DNA of 56,368 nt from Pseudomonas taiwanensis DSM 21245. Its GTDB lineage: Bacteria; Pseudomonadota; Gammaproteobacteria; Pseudomonadales; Pseudomonadaceae. Shown piece after piece: positions 32,354 to 40,861 of this stretch (its first letter is position 1; each line of letters starts with the position of its first letter). A program made the position numbers and the translations under genes. The DNA is taken from contig NZ_AUEC01000037.1 in assembly GCF_000425785.1 (NCBI RefSeq), positions 1-56,368 of the forward strand, in the 5' to 3' direction. Under the pieces are notes generated by a model. It did not search any database. It had not been told where the DNA came from and saw only the letters and a list, made by a program, of their open reading frames with translations.

Positions 32354-33103
32354 ATGTCACTGATCAAGGACATCCAGACCCTGGAGCCTGGCAGCGAGGT
32401 ACTGCTGTTTGAGCTGGATGGCTCGGACTTCGGTGCCGATATTCTGCGGTTCCACGGGCATGCAATACCGCACATCTCCGAGGAACTGGCAGTTGCCGGC
32501 GCAAATGCCGATCAACTGCCGGCCAAGTCTATCTGGTGGCAGGGCAACGAGTATGGCGCCTGGCCCATGCAGATCGAGGGCATCGAAGCGAACTCGGACG
32601 GTACCGCCGTGCGCCCCACGCTGACCGTGGGCAACGTCAACGGCCGGATCACAGCCCTGTGCCTGGCCTTCGACGATCTGCTCGAGTTCAAGCTGACAAT
32701 GCGTCATACCATGGCGCAGTACCTCGATGCGGTGAACTTTCCGGCAGGCAACCCGGATGCCGACCCAACCGAGGAAGCCATCGAGGTCTGGTACATCGAC
32801 CAGAAGGTGTCGGAGAACGGCACCACGGTCGCTTGGGAGCTGGCTAGTCCTGGGGATGTTGGCGGCGAGTCCATTGGGCGGCAGATGACCCAGCTTTGTC
32901 ACTGGGCAATGACAGCCGGCTACCGAGGTCCGAACTGTGGTTACACCGGCCCCTACTACGACCTCGACGGCAACCCGACGGATGACCCGGCCAAGGACCA
33001 GTGCAATGGCTGTTTGGACTCTGGCTGCACTGTCCGCCACGGCCAGGGCAACCAATTGCCTTTCGGAGGCTTCCCGGCTGTTTCACTGATTGCTCGGAGT
33101 TGA
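32354..33103 (+). CDS. Minor tail protein L
   Basis: 249 residues. LIKDIQTLEPGSEVLLFELD opens the family, and the C-terminal quarter has CHWAMTAGYRGPNCGYTG and later CNGCLDSGC. Lambda gpL is known to bind an iron-sulfur cluster through conserved cysteines, and those cysteines are present here. Confidence 0.88.
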   Translation: MSLIKDIQTLEPGSEVLLFELDGSDFGADILRFHGHAIPHISEELAVAGANADQLPAKSIWWQGNEYGAWPMQIEGIEANSDGTAVRPTLTVGNVNGRITALCLAFDDLLEFKLTMRHTMAQYLDAVNFPAGNPDADPTEEAIEVWYIDQKVSENGTTVAWELASPGDVGGESIGRQMTQLCHWAMTAGYRGPNCGYTGPYYDLDGNPTDDPAKDQCNGCLDSGCTVRHGQGNQLPFGGFPAVSLIARS

Positions 33104-33105
33104 CC

Positions 33106-33861
33106 ATGCGCAAACACATCCTCGCCGCCGTGCAAGCGCACGCAGCGGCTGAGTATCCGCGCGAGTGCTGCGGTCTGCTCATCGCCGTGGGACGCGCCCA
33201 GCGGTACATCCCGTGCGACAACACCGCTACCGATCCTACAGAGGAGTTCCGGATCTCACCGGAGCAGTACGCGGCTGCAGAAGACCAGGGTGAGGTGATC
33301 GGCATCGTGCACTCGCATCCAGATGCCACCAGCAGGCCTTCGTCCCGCGATCTGGCGATGTGCGAGGCCACGGCGCTGCCCTGGTACATCCTGTCGTGGC
33401 CGGAGGGTGACCTGCGCACCGTTACGCCCACCGGTCACGCACCGCTGCTCGGGCGGCCGTTCGTGCACGGCGCTTGGGACTGCTGGCAGGTCTGCGCGGA
33501 CTGGTACCAGCGTGAGTGGGGCCTGGCTTTCCCGTCCTACACCCGAGAAGAGGGCTGGTGGGAGCAGGCGGACGGCCCCAGTCTCTACGAGCAGGCCTAT
33601 GAGGCGGCGGGCTTCTACCAGGTCAGCCAGCCGCAACGCGGCGACATGATCGTCATGGCCGTGGGCCGCACAGCTCACCCGAACCACGCTGGCATTTACC
33701 TGGGCGCCGTCGCTCAGCTGCCGGGGGAAGCGGCGGAAATCTTCGGACCAGGCCCATTCATGCTGCATCACCTGCTTGGCAGGCCATCGGAAATCATCGT
33801 ATTCGGCGGGCCATGGCTCGACCGGATGCGCCTTGTGTTGCGTCACCGGGACGCGAAGTGA
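33106..33861 (+). CDS. Tail tip peptidase K (JAMM plus NlpC/P60)
   Basis: 251 residues. The N-terminal part has a JAMM metalloprotease pattern (ECCGLL; GIVHSHPDATSRPSSRD). The C-terminal part is NlpC/P60-like with AWDCWQVCADWY and PNHAGIYLG as the Cys and His sites. gpK proteins act in tail assembly and probably open peptidoglycan during entry. The start three bases after L is used rather than an upstream one within L. Confidence 0.9.
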   Translation: MRKHILAAVQAHAAAEYPRECCGLLIAVGRAQRYIPCDNTATDPTEEFRISPEQYAAAEDQGEVIGIVHSHPDATSRPSSRDLAMCEATALPWYILSWPEGDLRTVTPTGHAPLLGRPFVHGAWDCWQVCADWYQREWGLAFPSYTREEGWWEQADGPSLYEQAYEAAGFYQVSQPQRGDMIVMAVGRTAHPNHAGIYLGAVAQLPGEAAEIFGPGPFMLHHLLGRPSEIIVFGGPWLDRMRLVLRHRDAK

Positions 33862-33886
33862 AGCGGCAAGGCCGCAGGAGCAGAAA

Positions 33887-34012
33887 ATGCAAAAGAACAA
33901 AGATCCAAAGGCTACCGAAACCCTGTTTATTCTTGGTGATGATGGCCGGCTCTACATCAGTGGCGCACTGATTTACCAATCGGCCATCACCAAAGCTCAA
34001 ATCAAGACTTGA
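33887..34012 (+). CDS. 41-residue accessory peptide
   Basis: MQKNKDPKATETLFILGDDG ... KAQIKT, with GCAGGAG seven bases upstream. Beta-rich in the middle. It ends one base before the convergent gene at 34013. Unknown function. Confidence 0.5.
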   Translation: MQKNKDPKATETLFILGDDGRLYISGALIYQSAITKAQIKT

Positions 34013-34261
34013 TTACTTCTGCATCTTAGCCAGCTCTTCCGAAGAAACGACAATCGGCAGTGACTGGCCTGGGAATGCCTTCTCAAAGATCTGCAGCGCA
34101 TATTGATCGCCATAACCCTGCTGCTGGCAGGCAAGTACTGCAGCGCCGAGCCGAGCAAGCGTATGTTCCGGAGCGATGGCGGCCTGTGAGTGAGCCAGGG
34201 CCAAGACTACGGTGGTGAGTTGGTTGATGACGTCTTCGACGGATACTTCTTGTGCAGACAA
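34013..34261 (-). CDS. Small helical accessory protein
   Basis: 82 residues, helical (SVEDVINQLTTVVLALAHSQ ... LAKMQK). No family recognised. The GGAGG before its start and its opposite orientation to the tail operon mark it as an independently expressed accessory gene. Confidence 0.6.
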   Translation of the reverse strand: MSAQEVSVEDVINQLTTVVLALAHSQAAIAPEHTLARLGAAVLACQQQGYGDQYALQIFEKAFPGQSLPIVVSSEELAKMQK

Positions 34262-34325
34262 TTTGACCTCCTAGGTCGTCATGCCCCAGTCCATGGGCTT
34301 TCCGGCAATGGACCGGGGCGGTTCA

Positions 34326-34409
34326 TTGGAGGTGCGACACTACTATGGCGCAGTGATGGCGCGTTACTGGTTTTCCATCCACGCTGGATGGTCGGTCAGG
34401 CTTGCCTAG
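34326..34409 (+). CDS. Short ORF, copy 1 of a YY..YW..GW motif peptide
   Basis: A TTG-started 27-codon frame reads EVRHYYGAVMARYWFSIHAG then WSVRLA. The same pattern (RYYAPLQAAYWLSVQGGW) begins the frame at 35081. The two copies flank the leftward TerB-BRCT gene. DNA identity is about 65 percent, with changes mostly at the codon level, so protein conservation is likely. Start and translation are uncertain. Confidence 0.4.
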   Translation: MEVRHYYGAVMARYWFSIHAGWSVRLA

Positions 34410-34413
34410 CGGT

Positions 34414-35070
34414 TTAGCCAAAGACGGCGTTTTGCCAGTGGTCCTCTGAAACAATAGCTATTGGTGCCCCGGCTTCACGAAGCTCTACAGCCTTGAGGAT
34501 CTTTGTTCCATACGATGCATGGCGCCACTGTTCGTTACCTATGCTGCCAACGATCAGGTAATCCACCTTCTTGCTGATAGCTCCGCCCAGAATGCCACCC
34601 CGATCAGCAACTAGCTGCTGGCAATCCTTTCGCGGGCCGAAGGCCATGATCCCAGTAAAAACGAAGTTTTTGCCTTCAAAGCAGAGCGAGGGCGGAGGAG
34701 CGCAGAAGGGTAAATCGGTGGGGCGCGAAACAACAACTGAGGCGGAAGTCGCGGACGAGGCCAGTTGGGAGGAAACCCCTCCGAGCCCTCTCAGAATATC
34801 CAGCAGGTCGGCGGACTCGTCTGCATCCAACTTACCGTCAGCCAGCATGTAGCTCAGTCGACGGTAGAGTAGGTTGATCACCGGGTCATCCAAATGAGCA
34901 AGGTTATGCTCTATCCAATCCTTAAGAAAAAAGGCCTCTTCCTGGGTCACCACATTGTCAGCAACGAGCCCGGCAGCCAAGCCTGCCAGGGCGTCTGCAC
35001 TGCGTCTGTCGATTCTTTCGGCGTTGAAGTAGCGACTTGCTGTGAACTCGTTATGAAGATCTGTCATCAA
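34414..35070 (-). CDS. TerB-like plus BRCT domain accessory protein
   Basis: 218 residues. Residues about 10-100 (ADALAGLAAGLVADNVVTQE ... MLADGKLDADESADLLDILR) resemble the acidic helical TerB-like fold. The C-terminal 85 residues (CFEGKNFVFTGIMAFGPRKD; VDYLIVGSIGNEQWRHASYG) are a BRCT domain of the type found in NAD-dependent DNA ligase and replication factor C. BRCT domains bind phosphorylated proteins or DNA ends. It is an accessory gene within the tail region; a role in DNA-damage sensing or defence is speculative. Confidence 0.75.
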   Translation of the reverse strand: MMTDLHNEFTASRYFNAERIDRRSADALAGLAAGLVADNVVTQEEAFFLKDWIEHNLAHLDDPVINLLYRRLSYMLADGKLDADESADLLDILRGLGGVSSQLASSATSASVVVSRPTDLPFCAPPPSLCFEGKNFVFTGIMAFGPRKDCQQLVADRGGILGGAISKKVDYLIVGSIGNEQWRHASYGTKILKAVELREAGAPIAIVSEDHWQNAVFG

Positions 35071-35080
35071 AAAGGCCTCC

Positions 35081-35272
35081 TTGCTCGCTTGGTGGAAGGC
35101 ACAACGCTACTACGCCCCGCTCCAAGCCGCGTACTGGCTTTCCGTCCAGGGTGGATGGGTAGACAGAAGTGATGATGGCAAATTGACGCACTTGCAGGTG
35201 AGCATTACATTCAACGCCCAATCAGGGTCAAAGGTTTTCTGCCTTGGCCAAACCAGCAAAGGAAAAGCGTAA
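35081..35272 (+). CDS. Short ORF, copy 2 of the YY..YW..GW motif peptide
   Basis: A TTG-started frame of 63 codons, WWKAQRYYAPLQAAYWLSVQ and on to FCLGQTSKGKA. The stop (TAA) touches the GTG of the next gene. The first third matches the 27-codon frame at 34326; the rest is extra beta-rich sequence. This may be a complete member of the family and the earlier copy a remnant. Confidence 0.45.
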   Translation: MLAWWKAQRYYAPLQAAYWLSVQGGWVDRSDDGKLTHLQVSITFNAQSGSKVFCLGQTSKGKA

Positions 35273-35455
35273 GTGGCCAAATTCATGTGGGTCGTGACCA
35301 TCATCATGTCTGTGATCGGCGCGATCATAGGCTTTACAGGGATGCATACTGCAACCAGTGCTCCGCAGGAAGCTGCCGCTGCGGCAATGGGCCTAGCATG
35401 GGCCGTAATCCCATATTGCATCGCCAAGGCGTTCACTGAGCTGCGATCTCTCTGA
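35273..35455 (+). CDS. 60-residue membrane protein
   Basis: GTG start; two hydrophobic segments (MWVVTIIMSVIGAIIGFTGM and AAMGLAWAVIPYCIAKAF) separated by a short polar loop. Adjacent to the preceding ORF and followed by a terminator, so probably a two-gene unit. Looks like an inner-membrane exclusion-type small protein, but function is unknown. Confidence 0.6.
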   Translation: MAKFMWVVTIIMSVIGAIIGFTGMHTATSAPQEAAAAAMGLAWAVIPYCIAKAFTELRSL

Positions 35456-35476
35456 TGTCGAAGCAGCGAACAGAGG

Positions 35477-35499
35477 CCCAGCCCCCGCGCTGGGTTTTT
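35477..35499 (+). terminator. Terminator after the 60-residue membrane gene
   Basis: CCCAGC (35477-35482), CCCCGC loop, GCTGGG (35489-35494) then five T. Confidence 0.8.
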
Positions 35500-35514
35500 G
35501 CATTATCAACGGAT

Positions 35515-35721
35515 TCATTTTCCATCGTCCGTCGCAACGGCAAGGTCACTAGCGAGGAATGCACCCAACGTGCTGCAAAGGAGTAGATGCCAAGCTCGCT
35601 TCTTTTCGTTTTCCTCGACGCGCTGGATAGCTTTTTCCCGCTCGTGCGCATGCATCTGCTGAACGGCCTCTGCCCAGTGCTTAGCTACGTCTCGCGAAAC
35701 CTGGTGATCGTCCTCGCTCAT
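35515..35721 (-). CDS. Small hypothetical accessory protein
   Basis: 68 residues, His/Glu-rich coiled-coil (HWAEAVQQMHAHEREKAIQR) then a hydrophobic segment (WHLLLCSTLGAFLASDLA). GAGGGA lies eight bases upstream of the ATG. Possible tail-anchored membrane protein. No family. Confidence 0.5.
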   Translation of the reverse strand: MSEDDHQVSRDVAKHWAEAVQQMHAHEREKAIQRVEENEKKRAWHLLLCSTLGAFLASDLAVATDDGK

Positions 35722-35853
35722 CTCTGCGTCCCTCGTACGGAAGCCTGAGAGAAGTGAGAAAGGATAGTCCAGATGACTAACTCAGTCGGCCTCGTCTAGC
35801 GATGAACACTGCCTGGCTGTGATAGATTCCCGACATTAACAAGGAGGGATCAC

Positions 35854-36201
35854 ATGCGATTTTTGATCGGCGCGGTGGGGCTGGTGTTGCTGGTGGGGTG
35901 CACAACACCTGAGGATTTGCTCAAGAACAGTCCTACGATCCAGGCGGAAACGTCAAAAACGCCCAAGGCATATGCGTTGTGCGTCTTGCCTGGTTGGCAA
36001 GAGCAACAAGCTGGCGCAACAATGAATGAAACGCTGACGGGCTACCGATTGATTTCTTCAGCAGAGTCGATCGGACAGACCAACGAGTTGCTGGAGATTA
36101 CTCAAAGCCCGCGCGGTAGCGAGGTAAGGCTTTATCAGCGGATGCCTGGTATGAGCATAGGCAGATCAAAAATCACTTCGTCCGTGAAAAACTGCCTCTG
36201 A
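35854..36201 (+). CDS. Putative lipoprotein in the tail module
   Basis: 115 residues; MRFLIGAVGLVLLVGCTTPE is a signal peptide with lipobox LVGC. AAGGAGGGA upstream. A single cysteine pair (C51, C114 approximately) remains in the mature protein. Own terminator follows. By analogy with Cor-type phage lipoproteins expressed near tail genes it could block the phage receptor, but there is no sequence proof. Confidence 0.65.
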   Translation: MRFLIGAVGLVLLVGCTTPEDLLKNSPTIQAETSKTPKAYALCVLPGWQEQQAGATMNETLTGYRLISSAESIGQTNELLEITQSPRGSEVRLYQRMPGMSIGRSKITSSVKNCL

Positions 36202-36218
36202 ATCTGATTTCAAGCAAA

Positions 36219-36243
36219 GAGCCGCCACCTGGCGGCTTTTTTT
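36219..36243 (+). terminator. Terminator after the tail-module lipoprotein
   Basis: AGCCGCC-ACCT-GGCGGCT followed by seven T. Confidence 0.92.
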
Positions 36244-36258
36244 CGTCTGGAGAAATGT

Positions 36259-36837
36259 ATGACTCAGGAGATGACCGTTATCGAGTTTTCAGGCGCCATG
36301 CGTAAAGCCCTAGGGCGTCAGCATCGACGGCTTCTGGAGACTAGCAGCGTCCGAGAGTTGCTGAAGGCGCTAACGATCACGCTACCAGGCTTCAAAGAGG
36401 AGGTTGATCGCCTAGCTCGTCTGGGAATGAACTTTGCAATTTACCGAAATGGTAAGAATGTTGGTGAAGCCGAGTTCGGTCGTGGCGGAGCCAAGGTGGT
36501 CAAGATTGTTCCTGTCGTTGCTGGGAGTAAGCGTGGCGGGGTGTTGCAGACAGTAATCGGTGCGATATTGATAGCTGCCTCGTTCATTCCAGTCCCTGGA
36601 TTCCAAGCCCTTCTGCCCGTGGGGGTGGCAATGGTAGCCGGTGGCGTCATCCAGATGCTCAGCCCACAGGCCAAGGGCTTATCGCAGAGTGCCGCCCCCG
36701 AGAACCTGCCGTCATATGCCTTCGGCAGTGCCAAGAACACCACTGCCAGCGGCAACCCTGTCCCGATATGCATCGGCAAAAGGAGGTGGGGTGGTGCGAT
36801 CATCTCAGCGTCGATCTATGCAGAGGATAAATCGTAG
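36259..36837 (+). CDS. Tail assembly protein I
   Basis: 192 residues. LGRQHRRLLETSSVRELLKA opens the ubiquitin-like gpI fold, followed by a Gly/Pro-rich hydrophobic region (VIGAILIAASFIPVPGFQAL) and the SGNPVPICIGKRRWGGAIIS C-terminus typical of the family. It works with K and J in tail tip assembly. It is separated from K by 2.4 kb of accessory genes, an uncommon gap. Confidence 0.88.
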   Translation: MTQEMTVIEFSGAMRKALGRQHRRLLETSSVRELLKALTITLPGFKEEVDRLARLGMNFAIYRNGKNVGEAEFGRGGAKVVKIVPVVAGSKRGGVLQTVIGAILIAASFIPVPGFQALLPVGVAMVAGGVIQMLSPQAKGLSQSAAPENLPSYAFGSAKNTTASGNPVPICIGKRRWGGAIISASIYAEDKS

Positions 36838-36906
36838 GTAGCGCCACTGGGGAAGAGGCTGATAGCATTTTGACTTCATCCATCAGCAATCACTAAGGCA
36901 GCCCCA

Positions 36907-37149
36907 GTGTACGTATACAAAATGGTCCAGGTACCCCCGAACGTTGAAGTCCAAGCTAAACAGCATAAAGGCAACGAGGCCGCCTCTTATCTGCAGTCTG
37001 TTGTTAACAAGCATGCTGAAGAGGGTTGGGAATTTTACAGGGTCGATACCATTGGGGTGGCGGTGAAGCCCGGTTGCTTTGATGCTCTCTTCGGGAAAAA
37101 AACTGAGGTTTCAAATTACTATGTGATCTCTTTCCGCCGCCCTGCATGA
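36907..37149 (+). CDS. DUF4177 domain protein
   Basis: 80 residues (MYVYKMVQVPPNVEVQAKQH; EEGWEFYRVDTIGVAVKPGC) with the YKMV start and EGWEF motif of DUF4177. GTG start. Its stop overlaps the YidD start (GCATGATC), so it is co-translated with it. Function unknown. Confidence 0.7.
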   Translation: MYVYKMVQVPPNVEVQAKQHKGNEAASYLQSVVNKHAEEGWEFYRVDTIGVAVKPGCFDALFGKKTEVSNYYVISFRRPA

Positions 37150-37352
37150 TCACCACCGCCTCCATATTGCTGATACGGCTCTATCAGCGTGTTGCTCCCC
37201 AACGCTTAAGGTCGGCATGTCGCTACGAGCCGTCATGCTCCAACTACGCGCTAACGGCCATTAGAAAATATGGTGCCTGGCAGGGTTGGAAGTTAGCGAT
37301 TCGGCGAATTTACCGATGTAAACCACCCTACGGGGGAAGAGACTTTCCCTGA
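37146..37352 (+). CDS. yidD: Phage-borne YidD, membrane insertion efficiency factor
   Basis: 68 residues. CRYEPSCSNYALTAIRKYGA and YRCKPPYGGRDFP reproduce the YidD signature, including its three conserved cysteines. Chromosomal YidD lies beside yidC and assists membrane-protein insertion. Here it sits between tail genes I and J with a DUF4177 gene, and is followed by its own terminator. A full-length, intact family member. Confidence 0.9.
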   Translation: MITTASILLIRLYQRVAPQRLRSACRYEPSCSNYALTAIRKYGAWQGWKLAIRRIYRCKPPYGGRDFP

Positions 37353-37355
37353 ACC

Positions 37356-37376
37356 ACCCGCTTCGGCGGGTTTTTT
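37356..37376 (+). terminator. Terminator between yidD and the J gene
   Basis: ACCCGC-TTCG-GCGGGT followed by TTTTT; the UUCG tetraloop makes it very stable. Confidence 0.93.
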
Positions 37377-37393
37377 ATTGCCTGGAGGAAAGC

Positions 37394-40300
37394 ATGGGCG
37401 CAGCAGCTCACCTGGATATTGCCGGCGCCAAGGGCGGAGAAAGCAAGCCGAAGACCCCTGTCGAGGCGCCGGACAGCCTTCAGTCGACGAACATCGCGAA
37501 GATCCTGCTCGCCGTAGGCGAAGGTGAATTCGATGGCACCCCGACAGCCCGTGATATTTACCTCGATAACACCCCGATTGTGGACGCCAGCGGCACCGTC
37601 AACTTTCCGGGCGTGAAGTGGGAGTGGCGCCCCGGAAGCATTGATCAGAGCTACATCCAGGGCATCCCAGCCGTAGAGAACGAAACCACGGTTGGCGTTG
37701 AGCTGCGCAGCGACAGCCCATGGGCGCGAGCCTTGAGCAATATTCAACTGTCCGCCGTGCGCCTGCGCTTCAGTTGGCCGCGCCTGGCCAAACAGGATAG
37801 CGAGGGCAACACGAACGGCTACCGGATCGAATATGCGATCGACATCGCCACCGATGGCGGCGCTTACGTTGAGTCGCATCGAGGCGCGGTGAGTGGGAAA
37901 ACCACCAGTGGCTACCAGCGTTCCGTGCGAGTGGACCTGCCTGAGGCAACCACCGGCTGGATGATGCGCGTCCGTCGCATCACTCCGAACGCGAACAGCG
38001 GAACCATCGCCGACACGATGAACATCGCTGGCTACACGGAGATCATCGACGAGAAGCTGCGCTATCCGAATACTGCTCTGCTCTACATCGAGTTTGATGC
38101 TCAGCAGTTCCAGAACATCCCGACGGTGACCGTCGACTGCCGGGCTAAGCGCTGGCCAGTGCCTTCGAACTACGATCCAGATACCCGCACCTATACCGGT
38201 GTGTGGGACGGCACTTTCAAGCAGGCCTGGACCAACAACCCGGCATTCGTGACCTATGGCCTGTGCGTTGAAGACCGTTTCGGCCTGGGTAAGCGCATCA
38301 AGTCGTGGATGGTCGACAAGTGGGAGATGTACAGGATCGCCCAATACTGCGACCAGTTAGTGTCGGATGGGCGCGGCGGCCTGGAGCCGCGATTCCTGTG
38401 TGACATGAACCTGCAGGGCCGTGCAGAGGCTTGGACACTGCTGCGCGACCTGTCGGCGATCTATCGCGGCATGGTGTATTGGGCCCACGGCTCGCTGTTC
38501 ATGCAGGCGGACATGCCGCGTGCGCAGGACATCGACTATGTCTTCACTCGCTCGAATGTCATCGACGGTAATTTTGACTATGGTGGCGCCGAGCGCAACA
38601 CCCACTACAGCCGCGCCCTGGTCAGCTACGACAACCCGGCCAACAACTACGACACCGACGTTATCCCTGTCACCGACTTGGCGCTGCAGCGCCGGTACCG
38701 CGACCGACCCATCGAGATCTCGGCCATCGGTTGCACCCGTGCATCCGAAGCCCAGCGTCGCGGCAAGTGGGCACTGCTGAGCAACAGCCAGGACCGCACC
38801 GTCACCTTCAAGACGGGCATGGAGGGTCGTATCCCGCTTCCTGGCTACGTCATCCCGGTGGCAGATGAGCTGGTAGCGGGGCGGCCGAATGGCGGCCGGA
38901 TCTCGGCAGCAGCGGGACGGGTCGTGACTCTGGACCGTGACACGCCGATCAAGGCTGGCGACCGGTTGATCCTGAACCTGCCGAACGGGACCGCCCAGGC
39001 CCGGACGGTCCAGTCGGTCAGTGGCCGTGCCGTCACGGTGACCGTGGCCTACAGCGTTCAGCCTGAGCCGGAGCTGCAATGGGCCATCGATTACGACGAC
39101 CTGGCGGTGCAACTCTTCCGCGTGCTGAAGACAGTGCGCACCCAGGAAGGGGAGTACGAAATCACGGCGTTGGAGTTCAACCCCAGCAAGTTTGCTGCGA
39201 TCGATACCGGTGCCAAGCTGGAAGAGCGACCGATCAGCGTCATTCCGGTGACCACTGTGCAACCGCCGGCCAGCGTCACGCTGACCTCGGCTTACGCAGT
39301 GGATCAGGGCATTGCCGTCAGCACCATGACCATCAGCTGGCCCGCAGTGCAGGGTGCGGTGGCCTATGACGTCGAATGGCGCAAGGATGACGGCAACTGG
39401 GTCCGCCTGCAGCGCACCGGCACCACCTCGGTTGATGTGGTTGGCATTTACGCTGGCGCCTACTTGGCCAGGGTTCGAGCCGTCAGCTCGTTCGACATCA
39501 CGTCGATTTGGCGAGACTCCAGCTTGACCGAACTGAAGGGCAAGGAAGGCCTACCGCCCTCGGTAACATTCCTCACAGCCACCTCTCTGCTTTTCAGCAT
39601 CTCGCTCAAATGGGGCATTCCACCAGGTGCCGAGGACACCCAGCGCACGGAACTCTGGTACAGCCAGACGAACGACCTGGGGGCAGCGACCAAGCTGGCG
39701 GACCTGGCTTACCCGCAAACTGAGTACGTCATGCAGGGCTTGGCTGCTGGTGTATCGTTCTTCTTCTGGGCGCGCCTGGTGGATAGAACCGGAAATATTG
39801 GCCCGTGGTACCCGTTGGGTAGTGGCGTGCTTGGTCAGTCTGGGTCGGATGCAGGCCCCATCCTCGACCTGATCAGCGGCGAAATTGACGAGTCCATGCT
39901 TGGCCAAGAGCTCAAGGACAAGATCGAAGGTCTTCAAGATCAGATTGATGCCCTTGACGGGTTGAAGGCTTACGACAAGGGCTTGGCCTATACGAAGGAC
40001 CAGATGGTGGTCGAGGATGGCCACATCTATCAGGCTAAGATTGCTGTCCCTGCCAACGCTTCGGGAGCAAACGCACCGCCAAACGTGACCTATTGGATAG
40101 ACGTCGGTCAGTCGGTTACCACGGCCAATGGCCTCGCTCAGCAGGTCAGCACCAACACGACCAAAATCGCCGAGGTCGATGGCAAAGTCACTGTGGCTGC
40201 CGAAAGCCAGCAAGTGCTCAGGGCGTCTTATCGCGACGACAGTGTCGAAGGCGACCTTGCCGCGGCGATCAACCAGTGGAACTCGACCGCTGCCTTTGCT

Positions 40301-40861
40301 GCTGAGGTGAAAGCAACGGCTACGCGGGAAGAGGCGATTGTCCGGAAGACCGAGACACTCGAAGCGTCGATCGGCCAGACGAATGCTGCTGTGCAGACCG
40401 TCAGCCAGGCCCAAGCCACGGCGGATGGCAAGGCCAGCACGATGTGGGCGGTCAAGATGCAGCTCAACGCTCAGGGCCAGTATGTGGCGGCAGGCATTGG
40501 TCTTGGCATCGAGAACGGGCCGGCCGGGTTGCAGAGTCAGTTCCTGGTGTCGGCTGACCGTTTCGCTGTAGTCAACGGTATCAACGGCACGCTCTCGTCG
40601 CCGTTCGCCGTGCAGGGTGGACAGGTGTTCATGAACGAGGCATTCATCGCCGACGGCACGATCACCAACGCCAAGATCGGCAGCTACATCAGCTCAACCA
40701 ACTATGTGGCGGGCCAGCAGGGCTGGATCCTTAACAAGTCCGGCACCTTTGAAATCAACGGGACAGTCGCAGGGCAGGGGCGCTTGCTCCTGAATAACCA
40801 GCGCCTGCGGATATTCCATGCCAACGGCAACCTGGCGATTGACCTCGGAGTGAACGTATGA
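37394..40861 (+). CDS. Tail tip / host specificity protein J
   Basis: 1155 residues. The N-terminal 600 residues match lambda gpJ (GGESKPKTPVEAPDSLQSTN; DIYLDNTPIVDASGTVNFPG). A fibronectin-III-like section follows (about 625-790, PPASVTLTSAYAVDQGIAVS), then coiled-coil and the central-tip domain (STMWAVKMQLNAQGQYVAAG; GTITNAKIGSYISSTNYVAG). It binds the receptor through its C-terminal end. Confidence 0.94.
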   Translation: MGAAAHLDIAGAKGGESKPKTPVEAPDSLQSTNIAKILLAVGEGEFDGTPTARDIYLDNTPIVDASGTVNFPGVKWEWRPGSIDQSYIQGIPAVENETTVGVELRSDSPWARALSNIQLSAVRLRFSWPRLAKQDSEGNTNGYRIEYAIDIATDGGAYVESHRGAVSGKTTSGYQRSVRVDLPEATTGWMMRVRRITPNANSGTIADTMNIAGYTEIIDEKLRYPNTALLYIEFDAQQFQNIPTVTVDCRAKRWPVPSNYDPDTRTYTGVWDGTFKQAWTNNPAFVTYGLCVEDRFGLGKRIKSWMVDKWEMYRIAQYCDQLVSDGRGGLEPRFLCDMNLQGRAEAWTLLRDLSAIYRGMVYWAHGSLFMQADMPRAQDIDYVFTRSNVIDGNFDYGGAERNTHYSRALVSYDNPANNYDTDVIPVTDLALQRRYRDRPIEISAIGCTRASEAQRRGKWALLSNSQDRTVTFKTGMEGRIPLPGYVIPVADELVAGRPNGGRISAAAGRVVTLDRDTPIKAGDRLILNLPNGTAQARTVQSVSGRAVTVTVAYSVQPEPELQWAIDYDDLAVQLFRVLKTVRTQEGEYEITALEFNPSKFAAIDTGAKLEERPISVIPVTTVQPPASVTLTSAYAVDQGIAVSTMTISWPAVQGAVAYDVEWRKDDGNWVRLQRTGTTSVDVVGIYAGAYLARVRAVSSFDITSIWRDSSLTELKGKEGLPPSVTFLTATSLLFSISLKWGIPPGAEDTQRTELWYSQTNDLGAATKLADLAYPQTEYVMQGLAAGVSFFFWARLVDRTGNIGPWYPLGSGVLGQSGSDAGPILDLISGEIDESMLGQELKDKIEGLQDQIDALDGLKAYDKGLAYTKDQMVVEDGHIYQAKIAVPANASGANAPPNVTYWIDVGQSVTTANGLAQQVSTNTTKIAEVDGKVTVAAESQQVLRASYRDDSVEGDLAAAINQWNSTAAFAAEVKATATREEAIVRKTETLEASIGQTNAAVQTVSQAQATADGKASTMWAVKMQLNAQGQYVAAGIGLGIENGPAGLQSQFLVSADRFAVVNGINGTLSSPFAVQGGQVFMNEAFIADGTITNAKIGSYISSTNYVAGQQGWILNKSGTFEINGTVAGQGRLLLNNQRLRIFHANGNLAIDLGVNV

